Below, piece after piece: positions 53,660-63,043 of a stretch of 64,000 bases of DNA. Source of the stretch: Flavobacterium circumlabens (GTDB lineage Bacteria; Bacteroidota; Bacteroidia; Flavobacteriales; Flavobacteriaceae); NCBI RefSeq assembly GCF_004345565.1, contig NZ_SLWA01000007.1:124001-188000 (forward strand), written 5' to 3'. A model generated the notes under the pieces. It did no database searches and was not told the DNA's origin. It worked only from the letters and a program-made list of their open reading frames with translations. Numbering within the stretch: the stretch's first letter is position 1; each line of letters opens with the position of its first letter. Position numbers and translations under genes: made by a program.

Positions 53660-55066
53660 ATGACTCATAGTTCCAATAAATATATACTTCTGGTCCTGGC
53701 AGCGGCACTTTTAACTGCGTGCTCCGTGACCAAAAAATACGAACGCCCCGCAAGTGTTTCGACCGAAAAGTTGTTTCGTGATGAGACTTCCGCCGATACC
53801 ACGACACTGGCAGCGATGCCCTGGCAGAGTGTTTTTAAGGATGCAAAACTAAATGCCCTGATTCAGAAAGGACTCGATCAGAACCTGAACCTGAAAAACG
53901 CAATTGAAAATATCATTCAGGCACAGGCGACTTTGCGTCAGAGTAAACTGGCCTATTATCCAACCCTGAATCTGGATGCGAATGTAACGCGTACCAAACA
54001 ATCGGAAGCAGGTCTTAACTTTCCGGCAGGGATCAACATCAATACGCTGACAACGACGTACAAGTTAGCACTGAGTACGTCCTGGGAAGCCGATATCTGG
54101 GGAAAACTGAGCAGTTCCAAAAGAGCTGCACTGTCCAGCTACCTGGCTACAGATGCTGCCAAACAAGCGGTTCAGACACAATTGATTTCGGATATTGCCA
54201 ATAATTATTTCCTGTTATTGTCTTTGGACAAACAATTGGAGATTACACAAAAAACACTGGAAAGCCGTATTAAAAACGTAGAAACGATTAAATCCCTAAA
54301 AGAAGGAGCCATCGTTACCGGTGCCGCTGTGGTACAGAGTGAAGCCAATCGTTATGCCGCGGAAGTGCTGATTCCGGATTTAAAACAAAGCATTCGCGAA
54401 ACCGAAAATGCCCTGAATATTTTAATGGGACAAGCTCCCGGAACCATCGAAAGAGGTATATTGGAAGATCAGGTAATTCCTGAAAACATTAAGGTGGGTG
54501 TATCTTCCCAGTTACTGCAAAATCGTCCTGATGTCCGTCAGGCGGAATTTAATTTCAGGACTGCTTTTGAAAGTACCAATTTAGCGCGTACTTATTTCTA
54601 TCCGAGCCTGACGCTTACGGCCAGTGGCGGTTTTTCGAATTTAGAAATAAAAGATTTTTTCAGTAATTCTATTTTCTATTCCCTTATCGGAGGACTGACA
54701 CAGCCGCTTTTCAATCAGGGACTTAACAAAGCCAGACTGACCACAGCACAATCGAAACAGTTACAGGCACTGAATAATTTTCAACAGAGTCTTTTAGTGG
54801 CAGGTCAGGAAGTTTCGAATTCCTTATACGCCTATCAGATGGCAGTTGAAAAACAGGATTCGAGAGCCAAACAAATTGAATCATTAGAAAAAGCAGTGGA
54901 TTATACACAACAACTTTTAGAATACAGTTCTGCAACCAATTATACAGATGTATTAACGTCAGAACAAAATCTGTTGTCGGCGCAATTAAGCGGTGTAAAT
55001 GATAATCTGCAGAAGTTACAAGCGCTGGTTAACCTGTACCGTGCTTTAGGTGGCGGATGGAAGTAA
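53660..55066 (+). CDS. Outer membrane efflux channel lipoprotein (OprM/NodT type)
   Basis: 468 residues. Lipobox LTAC (Cys21), then PWQSVFKDAKLNALIQKGLDQNLNLKNAIENI, ADIWGKLSSSKRAALSSYLAT and a duplicated helical-barrel arrangement with LLQNRPDVRQAEF and YFYPSLTLTASGG. It is the third part of the tripartite pump. A terminator follows about 55 nt after the stop. Confidence 0.96.
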   Translation: MTHSSNKYILLVLAAALLTACSVTKKYERPASVSTEKLFRDETSADTTTLAAMPWQSVFKDAKLNALIQKGLDQNLNLKNAIENIIQAQATLRQSKLAYYPTLNLDANVTRTKQSEAGLNFPAGININTLTTTYKLALSTSWEADIWGKLSSSKRAALSSYLATDAAKQAVQTQLISDIANNYFLLLSLDKQLEITQKTLESRIKNVETIKSLKEGAIVTGAAVVQSEANRYAAEVLIPDLKQSIRETENALNILMGQAPGTIERGILEDQVIPENIKVGVSSQLLQNRPDVRQAEFNFRTAFESTNLARTYFYPSLTLTASGGFSNLEIKDFFSNSIFYSLIGGLTQPLFNQGLNKARLTTAQSKQLQALNNFQQSLLVAGQEVSNSLYAYQMAVEKQDSRAKQIESLEKAVDYTQQLLEYSSATNYTDVLTSEQNLLSAQLSGVNDNLQKLQALVNLYRALGGGWK

Positions 55067-55120
55067 TTTTTTTTAATTAAAAAACGCACCATCATCATCG
55101 TTAATTAATTTTGGTTAAAA

Positions 55121-55149
55121 AACGTCTCAAATTTTTGAGGCGTTTTTTT
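55121..55149 (+). terminator. Terminator of the RND operon
   Basis: AACGTCTCAAA and TTTGAGGCGTT form an 11-bp stem (one G-T pair) followed by T6. Confidence 0.88.
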
Positions 55150-55257
55150 TGTTTTAAAAGCAAACGGTTTATACCGCAGGGATTATCATAAAATATTATA
55201 TTAGTACCCTTAAAAAACCTGCTGCCAATTTTAAAAATAAAGCCAAAATAAACGGAG

Positions 55258-56859
55258 ATGGAAAATATTACAGTAATCATTATGTTGTTGTTCGGGGTTG
55301 CTTTCCTGAGCCTTCTAAGTAAAAGATATAATTTTCCAATTCCAATCGTGCTCGTTTTGTGCGGGGTTGTCATCAGTATTGTTCCGGGTCTTCCTGTCAT
55401 TGCCTTAAGTCCGGAAGTGGTTTTTATTATCTTTTTGCCACCGCTTTTATACCATGCTGCCTGGTACACCAGTTGGGCCGATTTTAAGCAAACCGTGCGC
55501 CCGATTACACTGGCGGCTGTTGGTCTGGTGCTGTTTACCACCGTAGCGGTAGCCTGGGCAGCCCATTTACTCATAGATGATATTTCGTGGCCTTTGGCCT
55601 TTTTACTGGGCGCAATAGTTTCACCTCCCGATGCTGTTTCAGCGACTTCTATCACAAAAGGTTTAGGACTGCATCCACGGCTTATTGCGATCCTTGAAGG
55701 AGAAAGCCTGCTCAATGACGCGAGCGGTCTTGTGGCGTATAAATATGCGTTAACAGCGATTACTGCCGGTAATTTTGTACTCTGGCAGGCGGGATTGAAT
55801 TTCTTTATCATGTCTACCCTCGGCATAGCCATTGGTCTGGCCGTTGGTTTTGTCATGAGTTTTATACATAAAAAATTTGTTTGTGACGATATTATCGAAG
55901 CCACTTTTACGCTTCTGACGCCTTTTGCATCGTACCTGATTGCCGAGCATTTCGAATGCTCCGGTGTTTTGGCGGTAGTCACAACAGGTTTGTATCTTTC
56001 GGCACGATCGGGCACACTTTTTACGCACGAAAGCCGTATGATGACCGGAACCATCTGGAGCGTTCTTACGAGTATTTTAAACGGTTTAATCTTTATTCTG
56101 ATTGGGCTGCAGCTGCGTCAGATTATCGAAGGCATAGGAGATTATTCGGGAATGTCTTTGTTTGTGTGGGGGGCAACGGTAAGTATTGTGGTCATTGTAG
56201 TCCGGTTTTTGTGGGTGGTGCCGGCAACATTGGTTCCGAGGTTTTTAAGTAAAAAAATCCGCGAGAAAGAAGAATTTGATTATCGCAATATGATTGTTTT
56301 CGGATGGTCCGGCATGCGTGGCGTGGTCTCCATGGCGGCCGCTTTGGCTTTGCCGCTGACCATCAATGATAATGAAGCGTTTCCGTTGCGGAACCTGATC
56401 ATTTATCTGGTGTTTTGTGTGATCTTGTCTACACTGGTCATTCAGGGGCTTACACTGCCTTGGATGATCCGTAAACTAAAATTAGAACCTTATTCGATTC
56501 TGGCAGAAGAGTATGGAATCCGGAATATAATTGTTTCGGAAACGATTGCCCATATTGAAGATCATTTTTCCTTATTGAATGATGATCTGCTGCATAATAT
56601 AAAAAGCAAATACGAGGTGAAATTCAACCGTTTGCAGAAAACCGAATTACCGGCCAATTTCTTCGGAAAAGGAAACGTGATGGGCGGCGAAATCTTCAAT
56701 GATTTTACTAAACTGCAAATTGACCTTCTGAATGTAGAGCGTTCCAAACTCGAAGTCATGCACAAAAAAGGTTCCGTAAACGAGGAAATTTTCCGCAAAA
56801 TCGAAAAAGAACTGGATCTCGAAGAAAGCCGTCTGTGGATGGAAATTTACGAAAACTAA
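55258..56859 (+). CDS. Na+/H+ antiporter, CPA1/NhaP type
   Basis: 533 residues with about 12 membrane spans up to residue 410 and a hydrophilic tail. Family motifs are IIFLPPLLYHAAW, LLGAIVSPPDAVSATSI, the ion-site ILEGESLLNDASGLVAY (Asp near 160), SYLIAEHFECSGVLAVVTTGL and FGWSGMRGVVSMAAALALP. It should exchange sodium for protons at the inner membrane. The cytosolic tail contains coiled-coil segments. It is separated from the RND operon by a terminator. Confidence 0.93.
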   Translation: MENITVIIMLLFGVAFLSLLSKRYNFPIPIVLVLCGVVISIVPGLPVIALSPEVVFIIFLPPLLYHAAWYTSWADFKQTVRPITLAAVGLVLFTTVAVAWAAHLLIDDISWPLAFLLGAIVSPPDAVSATSITKGLGLHPRLIAILEGESLLNDASGLVAYKYALTAITAGNFVLWQAGLNFFIMSTLGIAIGLAVGFVMSFIHKKFVCDDIIEATFTLLTPFASYLIAEHFECSGVLAVVTTGLYLSARSGTLFTHESRMMTGTIWSVLTSILNGLIFILIGLQLRQIIEGIGDYSGMSLFVWGATVSIVVIVVRFLWVVPATLVPRFLSKKIREKEEFDYRNMIVFGWSGMRGVVSMAAALALPLTINDNEAFPLRNLIIYLVFCVILSTLVIQGLTLPWMIRKLKLEPYSILAEEYGIRNIIVSETIAHIEDHFSLLNDDLLHNIKSKYEVKFNRLQKTELPANFFGKGNVMGGEIFNDFTKLQIDLLNVERSKLEVMHKKGSVNEEIFRKIEKELDLEESRLWMEIYEN

Positions 56860-56867
56860 TGATAAAC

Positions 56868-56903
56868 AAAACCTCTGATGTCTTACTGAATCAGAGGTTT
56901 TAC
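56868..56903. terminator. Terminator shared by NhaP and LLM oxidoreductase genes
   Basis: AAAACCTCTGAT (56868-56879) and ATCAGAGGTTTT (56890-56901) pair exactly around a 10-nt loop. The right arm overlaps the last codons of the minus-strand gene. Confidence 0.8.
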
Positions 56904-57902
56904 TTTTGTGCCTATAAGTTCGATGGCGTTCATCAATTGTGAATGGGTGAGGCCTGCATTGTCCATTTGGAAAGTAAATCTCGAGATTCCGCCCAGTGCA
57001 TCGCTGTGACGTAAAATTTTCTCGGCGACCTGCTCCGGATTTCCAAGAACGAGCACTCCTTTTTCGTCTGCCAGATAATCAAATTTCTCTTTGGTTACGG
57101 GCGGCCAGCCACGTTCCAGTCCTAATTTGGTCCAGAGTTCGGCGTAACCGGGATAGTATTCTGCTACAGCACTTTCATTGGTAGCTGAAACATAACCGGG
57201 CGAATGTAAACCGACTCTTAATTCTTCGGGTTTGAAACCGTTGGCTTGTCCGGCTTCGCGGTACAAATCGATTAAAGGGCGAAAACGGTGCGTTTGTCCG
57301 CCAATCACGGCTACCATTAAAGGCAAACCTAAAGTTCCGGCTCTCACAAAAGATTCCGGGCTTCCGCCAACACCCAGCCAAACAGGTAATTTTTCCTGTA
57401 TCGCTCTCGGGTAAACGGGTAAATTATTTAAAGGCGCACGGAATTTTCCGGACCAGGTGACAAATTCATTATCGCGGACTTGCAGCAACAGTTCGAGTTT
57501 TTCCTTGAAAAGTTTATCGTAATCGTTCAGTTCAAAACCAAAAAGGGGATAGGCTTCAATCGAAGAGCCACGGCCTACGACAATTTCTGCCCTTCCTTTG
57601 GAAATCAGGTCCAGTGTTGCAAAACTTTGGTAGACCCGCACCGGATCTGCGGCGCTCAGGACGCTCACAGCACTCGTAAGCCTGATTTGTTTCGTTCGTG
57701 CTGCAGCAGCACTCAGGATTACAGCCGTAGCCGAATCTAAAAACTCTTTTTTGTGGTGTTCGCCAATTCCGAAAACGTCAAGTCCGACCTGATCGGCAAA
57801 CTCAATTCGCTGAAGCAGTTGCTCCATGGCCTCTACACTGCTAAGTGTGTTGTTATCGCCGTACATCGCCGACGCAAAACTGTCTATTCCTATTTCGATC
57901 AT
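56883..57902 (-). CDS. LLM-class flavin-dependent oxidoreductase
   Basis: 339 residues, bacterial-luciferase fold. Key segments are EFADQVGLDVFGIGEHHKKEFLDSA near residue 45, IRLTSAVSVLSAADPVRVYQSFATLDLISKGRAEIVVGRGSS, and LPVWLGVGGSPESFVRAGTLGLPLMVAVIGG, typical of the FMN-using monooxygenases of the Atu2307/SP_0267 type. The substrate is unknown. It lies downstream of a broken HxlR regulator on the same strand that may once have controlled it. Confidence 0.9.
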   Translation of the reverse strand: MIEIGIDSFASAMYGDNNTLSSVEAMEQLLQRIEFADQVGLDVFGIGEHHKKEFLDSATAVILSAAAARTKQIRLTSAVSVLSAADPVRVYQSFATLDLISKGRAEIVVGRGSSIEAYPLFGFELNDYDKLFKEKLELLLQVRDNEFVTWSGKFRAPLNNLPVYPRAIQEKLPVWLGVGGSPESFVRAGTLGLPLMVAVIGGQTHRFRPLIDLYREAGQANGFKPEELRVGLHSPGYVSATNESAVAEYYPGYAELWTKLGLERGWPPVTKEKFDYLADEKGVLVLGNPEQVAEKILRHSDALGGISRFTFQMDNAGLTHSQLMNAIELIGTKVKPLIQ

Positions 57903-57977
57903 GACGTAAAGATACTAAATTCAGTTTTTTTACGGTTACGAAATTGTTTTGAAAATTCTAAAATTTTGGTAAAATTG

Positions 57978-58321
57978 TCAGGCTTTTTCCTGCTGCTTTT
58001 TGATGTATTCACAGTGGGATTTCCCCCAATTGATCATTTCCGTTATAATTGGCCCGAACGATTGGCAATACGGGGTGGACTCGTAAAGAATTGCCACTTT
58101 GGCATCGCGGTCTTCTATTCTTTGACCAGATTATTAAGTTCCATATCCTTTAATTCCTTCGACAACATACGCGACGTAATCCCCGGAATACTCTGCTGAA
58201 TTTCCGTAAACCGATGGTTGCCATTACAAATTGAATTGATGATCGGCAGTTTCCATTTTCCACCTAAAACGTATATGGTGTCTTATAAGGCCTAGACTTC
58301 TTCTTTCTGGTTTCTTTGCAT
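57978..58321 (-). pseudogene. Decayed HxlR-family transcriptional regulator
   Basis: From an ATG at 58321 the frame reads MQRNQKEEV-stop-AL-stop-DTIYVLGGKWKLPII, then INSICNGNHRFTEIQQSIPGITSRMLSKELKDMELNNLVK, and stops again. One missing base restores RIEDRDAKVAILYESTPY, GPIITEMINWGKSHCEYIKKQ and the normal end at 57978. The whole winged-helix HxlR protein (about 115 residues) is thus recognisable, with two in-frame stops and one frameshift in an A run. Functional relatives control oxidoreductase genes in response to reactive compounds. Two stops plus a frameshift make sequencing error an unlikely explanation. Confidence 0.88.
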
Positions 58322-58390
58322 TGGGGTTTAATTTTGTATATCGTGGATTGGTAGCAAAATTAAAGGATTTGAAGCGATTTTTATATAAAA

Positions 58391-58422
58391 TAATAGCGCA
58401 AAGATTGTACTTTACGCTATTA
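58391..58422 (-). terminator. Hairpin after hamB
   Basis: AATAGCG-C-AAAG, 6-nt loop, CTTT-A-CGCTATT: a stem with one mismatch, 12 nt past the hamB stop, with A-rich sequence beyond it on the plus strand. Confidence 0.6.
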
Positions 58423-58433
58423 AATTCATCCTT

Positions 58434-60530
58434 TTAATTAATTTTTATTCCGTCAAAAAAATAATCTAATATATAATTGTCAAATTCATCTAATTCAACA
58501 TTTTGTTTTATTTTATTTATTCCTATAAGATTAAATTTTTCTATCACACTATGTATTGTCAACTCTTGATCATAAAAATCTATAACTTCAGATTTATGAA
58601 TTTTTTTCGAAATCATTCTTGGGAGACCATATTCTTCAAGTTGAAAAACAACAGAAGGTAAAAAAGCATGTGAGATATAGGCAATAAATTGAGAGATATC
58701 ATAATTTTTTTCCTTAAGTAATTCTCTTTGTAGAATATTTACATCTTTTAAAAGTGATGCAAATTTAAATGTTACATTTTTTTCAAGTTTAAAAAACTCA
58801 TCAATGCCAATATCACAAGATTCTAAATCTTTCAATAAATCAGGAATAGATTTAAACCAATTATTTCTTAAAATTTTAATGAATTCTACAAAAGTGCTGT
58901 TTTTAGTTTCCCAGTTTCCAGGCTGTAAATTAATTATTTTATATAAAGATTTATCCCACTGATTTCTTTTTGTCGAGTTTAGGTAATTTAGACCATTCCA
59001 ACTTTCCGGATTTACTGACATATCGATGGCAATTGATTTAATTAATTCTGAATTACTTGATTGAAATAATGATTCAGCTTTTAACCTATTATAAACTTCA
59101 ACTCCAAGAATGTCTCCCATTTCTTCTTGATAAAGAATTAATCTAGCAAGTTGTTCTCTCGTCAAAAGATTATCATATTTTTTGCTATCTAAGTCCCCTA
59201 AGATTTCTTCAGGAAATTCAATATTTAAAGTTGTTTGAGTATTTGCAGGTGGCTTATCTAAAATATAAACCTTACCAATAAAGTGTTTAAACATTCTGCC
59301 GCCTCTTCCAATAATATTTCTATATGTAAAATCATTAAGGTTTGAATTACCATTTTTATTCATCCAAATGATAACATTTTCTGCAGATGTATTCACTCCT
59401 TCTATAATTGAAGATGTGGAAATTATATTGCTGATTCCATTCTCATCTTCAAATAATTTAATTTGTATTTGACTTAATGATCTATGAAGTCTTCCATTAT
59501 GAATCCCTGTGCCTCTCTTTATTAAATTTGTCAAACTCCAATTATAGTCATAATTGTTACCTAACCAATTTGCAAATTGGTTTAATAAATCACTATTTTT
59601 TTCTGGAAATTTTAATAAAATGAGATTTGATACATTTTCAATATTTGTATACGTACCAGCATAAATCAATGATTTGGTATCTTTAGTCTTTAATATATTT
59701 ATTAAAGCATTGCTTTTGAGTTCACTATTCTTATTTATTTCTTTATAAAGGTCATGTTTTTCTAAGAAAACGGTATTAAAGTCTAAATGAATAAATTCCA
59801 TATCAGCAGTAAAAGGATTTTCTTCCAAGGTTGAAATATTAGGTGCTAAAAAGTATTTTTGTTTAGATTTAGCACCTATTTTTATTATTGCTTTTACCAA
59901 ACTTGGCGATCTAGTTTTGTCAAAAAGAGTACTTGCCTTATAAAATTCATCAATAATCATTATGTCAAAATAATCTACTTTTTCTAAATAGTTTATTGCT
60001 CTTTCCTGTGGGAAAATAAAAATATTCTTTTCAGCAGGTTCAACTTCGGTTGTGGTTATAATTTTATATTCGTTAGCAAATTTTTTGTAAAGCCTTCTTC
60101 TTGTTTCATCAGTAAGTGCTATTGTAGGGACAATTATTATTACATTTTTGGGCTTTTTAATTTTGATAAAAGCATCTATAACAAAACTTTTCCCAAAGCT
60201 TGTTGGCGCACTTACAGCAATATTTTTGCCTTCCAAAAGTTTTTTTAGTAAAAAGGATTGTTCTCGATGTAATGTAACAGGCTTTTCTTCTCCAATATTT
60301 ACTTTAAAAATTTCGTAAATATATCTTTCTTCCCAACTAGATGTTTCTTGTTGTAAGTAAGGAAATAATCCAGTTTCTCTAATCAAATGATTTACCAGCG
60401 GAACATATTCAAGTTTTTCAGAATTATGAAAATCTAAAAGTTTAATTAATTCTTCCCTAGCTTCATTATCTTTTTTTGAAGTTAGTAATTCATTTATTTT
60501 ATAACAACGATCAAATATTATATTTTCCAT
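58434..60530 (-). CDS. hamB: Hachiman defence helicase HamB
   Basis: 698 residues, superfamily 2 helicase. Motif I is NIAVSAPTSFGKSFVIDAF (about 94-112), motif Ia IIIVPTIALTDETRRRL, motif II MIIDEFYKAS (DEFY in place of the usual DEAH), motif V STSSIIEGVNTSAENV and motif VI NIIGRGGRMFKHF. The C-terminal third is helical. With HamA encoded just before it (2-nt gap) this is the Hachiman/AbpAB pair: HamB moves on DNA and restrains or activates the HamA nuclease on phage infection. The gene is clearly more AT-rich than the neighbours at 49-58 kb, consistent with acquisition by transfer. Confidence 0.9.
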   Translation of the reverse strand: MENIIFDRCYKINELLTSKKDNEAREELIKLLDFHNSEKLEYVPLVNHLIRETGLFPYLQQETSSWEERYIYEIFKVNIGEEKPVTLHREQSFLLKKLLEGKNIAVSAPTSFGKSFVIDAFIKIKKPKNVIIIVPTIALTDETRRRLYKKFANEYKIITTTEVEPAEKNIFIFPQERAINYLEKVDYFDIMIIDEFYKASTLFDKTRSPSLVKAIIKIGAKSKQKYFLAPNISTLEENPFTADMEFIHLDFNTVFLEKHDLYKEINKNSELKSNALINILKTKDTKSLIYAGTYTNIENVSNLILLKFPEKNSDLLNQFANWLGNNYDYNWSLTNLIKRGTGIHNGRLHRSLSQIQIKLFEDENGISNIISTSSIIEGVNTSAENVIIWMNKNGNSNLNDFTYRNIIGRGGRMFKHFIGKVYILDKPPANTQTTLNIEFPEEILGDLDSKKYDNLLTREQLARLILYQEEMGDILGVEVYNRLKAESLFQSSNSELIKSIAIDMSVNPESWNGLNYLNSTKRNQWDKSLYKIINLQPGNWETKNSTFVEFIKILRNNWFKSIPDLLKDLESCDIGIDEFFKLEKNVTFKFASLLKDVNILQRELLKEKNYDISQFIAYISHAFLPSVVFQLEEYGLPRMISKKIHKSEVIDFYDQELTIHSVIEKFNLIGINKIKQNVELDEFDNYILDYFFDGIKIN

Positions 60531-60532
60531 AA

Positions 60533-61456
60533 TTAACCTCTATATATTTGTGCTTTTGCAATAAATTTGTCTACTATTGGTTTCTTTTCTGGGACTGGAA
60601 AAAGAATTATATGAAATTTGATTTCAGAATATAAATCAACATCATTGCACTTATTGATTTGTCTTTTAAAATACTCTGTAGCTCTTTCTTTATGAAAATT
60701 TACTATTTCAATTTTGTAATTATCTGTAAAATGAGTTGCTGCACTTGTAATACTGCATTCATGTAGCAACAAAATAGGTATATTCAAAATTGGCTTTATC
60801 GAGTCTACCGAGCGTTCTTGAGAAAGGGATTCAATTATTTTGCTGCGTAGTTCAGGTGAAATTTCAGCGAAATCATTTATATCTGATAAGTTTGTTATTA
60901 ATTTATTTTCTTTTTTTATTTTTCTTAAGGTTAAAGAATCTTTAACAGAATCAATAATTGTATCTAGTCTAGCATTTTCAATTGATTTATAAAATTTTGA
61001 TTCACCGAACCATAATGAAAATTCATTTTCACTTTCAACAACTATATGCACACTATCTGCACCTTTTGCATTATCTTGACTGTTTTGTTTATAAAAAATT
61101 TTAGGTACTATTGGCAATGCTTTATAGAAATTTTTCATTATTCCATAAAGTAAAATTTCAGATATTTCGCTACCTCTGCAGAAATCATCTTCATTTTCAG
61201 AAAGCCGCAGATTTATTGCTGCTTCTGTCAACATTGAGTCTTCTCCTTCAAGTGACAAAGATTGTCTTTCTCTATAACTTAATGCGGTTTCTTTTATATT
61301 GTTCCAAATAAATTTTTGGAATTTACTATAATTCCAGTACCCATCCTCAAAAGTATTTACTAAACTAATGACTCTTTTATTGTCAATAGGATTTAAAGTT
61401 AAATCATTTGTAATTACAGAGAAAGCGTCATTAATTAAGACTTCAAAATTTATCAT
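60533..61456 (-). CDS. hamA: Hachiman defence nuclease HamA (DUF1837)
   Basis: 307 residues. The DUF1837 core is clear: RGSEISEILLYGIMKNFY (about 94-111), PKIFYKQNSQDNAKGADSVHIV and LWFGESKFYKSIENA. D134 with E152 and K154 forms the PD-(D/E)xK nuclease site, so it appears catalytically intact. In Hachiman, HamA degrades DNA once HamB detects infection, often sacrificing the cell. It ends 2 nt before the helicase. The AT-rich composition matches hamB and the upstream 414-residue gene. Confidence 0.92.
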   Translation of the reverse strand: MINFEVLINDAFSVITNDLTLNPIDNKRVISLVNTFEDGYWNYSKFQKFIWNNIKETALSYRERQSLSLEGEDSMLTEAAINLRLSENEDDFCRGSEISEILLYGIMKNFYKALPIVPKIFYKQNSQDNAKGADSVHIVVESENEFSLWFGESKFYKSIENARLDTIIDSVKDSLTLRKIKKENKLITNLSDINDFAEISPELRSKIIESLSQERSVDSIKPILNIPILLLHECSITSAATHFTDNYKIEIVNFHKERATEYFKRQINKCNDVDLYSEIKFHIILFPVPEKKPIVDKFIAKAQIYRG

Positions 61457-61542
61457 AATTTAATTTTCTAATTAGTTTGGTTTAAAAATCAAAATAAAAT
61501 AGTAACATTATTCCAATTGAGATTTAGAAGGGAAGAATACAC

Positions 61543-62787
61543 TTATTTTGTATTTTTAATACTTTGAGATGTAGCATCAATCAACTCATATACAGCTTGC
61601 ATTACGTATTCGTTTTTAATCCAAAAATTGCTACTGACCACTTCTTCATTTACTCGGGTAAATCCTCGTAATAAATCATATAGTTCTTGGTCTTTATAAG
61701 TCATTTTATTTCCATCTTTTTTTGTGAAATTTGAAAAGATAGTTACGCTTACCTCTTTTAATGATTCTAGTTCAAATTTTAGAGATTTGTTAAATGGAAA
61801 TAATTGGTGAAAAGACTTGTTTCGTGCATTTTTTATAACTCTTTCGTAATCTAATAGTGAAGCTTTCTTTTTTGAAAATCCAAATGGTAAATCTTTAAAT
61901 GTATTATCCAGAGTAATATATTTAGATATTGTTAGCCATAAAATAATTGGTTTTAAGTCACATAAGTTTATAACAAGAGATAGTAATTTATTGACATCGC
62001 TAACAAAATTGTAAGATATTCGAAGAATTTCTATCATAGCCTGACTATCATTGTCAATGTTTAATATATTTTTTTGATATGTTTTCAAATGATCATTAAT
62101 AACTAGTGAAATTTTATCCAATAAATATAAATTAGCTGGACTAAAGGTTTTTGGAATAATCAAGGTTGAATACGCATTACTTTGAAAGTTTGTGATTGCT
62201 TTATCTACTAGACCAGGCAAATTATCTGTAATAGGCCAATTATTTGCATCATAATGTTGCTTAATTTCACTCCAAATCCATTCGCGATTGACATAATCTT
62301 TGATAATAATTTCTTCATCTTTTATTTCAAAATTATTGATAGAATTAGGATCTAAAGTGATTTTCTTAATACGACTATCTCCTATGCTTTCTGATATGAT
62401 ATTAATGTCTTGTATTTCACCTACAATTGTATAAATAACTTCTCCAATTTCTTTTATTTCGATTTTGACAGCATCGCTTAAACTAGTTTTTTTGTGAGTA
62501 TTTGCTAAAGTGAAAATTTTAAAATGAGAATGAAAATTAATTCCTTCGATGACGTATATTTTTTTTGTAGTAAACTTTCCGGTATTAGAAACATCAAAAG
62601 CGAGATATTTTTGGCTTTTTATAGTCTTGATATTATCTCGAAAAATAAATGAATTATTAAAAGCTATGAATTGACTTGCTGTAGATGATAAGTTCTCATT
62701 TTCTAACCAGTCTTCAAATATTTTTGTTCCAGTAATAATATTAATCTCGTTTATAATTTGGCTACAGAGATTTGCTATTTTTGGCAT
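61543..62787 (-). CDS. Unrecognised defence-island protein with HEPN-like motif
   Basis: 414 residues, no signal peptide or membrane span; I do not recognise a named family. The N-terminal half (about 1-170) is predicted beta-rich (FDVSNTGKFTTKKIYVIEG, VKIEIKEIGEVIYTIVGEI). The C-terminal half is helical and contains YERVIKNARNKSFHQLFPF, where R322-N323-x3-H327 matches the RX4-6H (RNxxxH) motif of HEPN ribonucleases. It lies 86 nt upstream of hamA on the same strand, with the same high AT content. It may be an added Hachiman effector or an independent HEPN defence protein; both are inference. Confidence 0.7.
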   Translation of the reverse strand: MPKIANLCSQIINEINIITGTKIFEDWLENENLSSTASQFIAFNNSFIFRDNIKTIKSQKYLAFDVSNTGKFTTKKIYVIEGINFHSHFKIFTLANTHKKTSLSDAVKIEIKEIGEVIYTIVGEIQDINIISESIGDSRIKKITLDPNSINNFEIKDEEIIIKDYVNREWIWSEIKQHYDANNWPITDNLPGLVDKAITNFQSNAYSTLIIPKTFSPANLYLLDKISLVINDHLKTYQKNILNIDNDSQAMIEILRISYNFVSDVNKLLSLVINLCDLKPIILWLTISKYITLDNTFKDLPFGFSKKKASLLDYERVIKNARNKSFHQLFPFNKSLKFELESLKEVSVTIFSNFTKKDGNKMTYKDQELYDLLRGFTRVNEEVVSSNFWIKNEYVMQAVYELIDATSQSIKNTK

Positions 62788-62985
62788 AAGATGTTTTTTT
62801 TGATTTGGAATAGTTTATTTAATTAACTGCCCATATGATATTTATACAAACAAAGATTAAATTTTAGTTATAATGTATTTTACGGAAATCCATAACCCCA
62901 CTAATATTTATACCAACAAGTGTAAACGAATTACATAAACACCACAATACGTATTTATACGGTATTTCAAATAGCAGATAAAAAC

Positions 62986-63018
62986 AAAACCCCCGATCTT
63001 TTAAAGATTGAGGGTTTT
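62986..63018. terminator. Terminator of the small 77-residue gene
   Basis: AAAACCCCCGATCTTT and AAAGATTGAGGGTTTT form a long stem (one mismatch) 26 nt past the stop. A/T runs on both sides also allow use toward the defence island. Confidence 0.8.
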
Positions 63019-63043
63019 AATTTTTCAAAAGAGAATAGAAAAC

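Noticed and set aside
55101..56054. 317-codon frame opposite the NhaP gene
   Set aside because: It lies antisense to a convincing antiporter gene and its protein is a low-complexity mirror of hydrophobic codons.
58434..62787. Restriction-modification or prophage interpretation of the island
   Set aside because: No methyltransferase, integrase or phage structural gene is present, and the DUF1837-helicase pair is specific to Hachiman/AbpAB.
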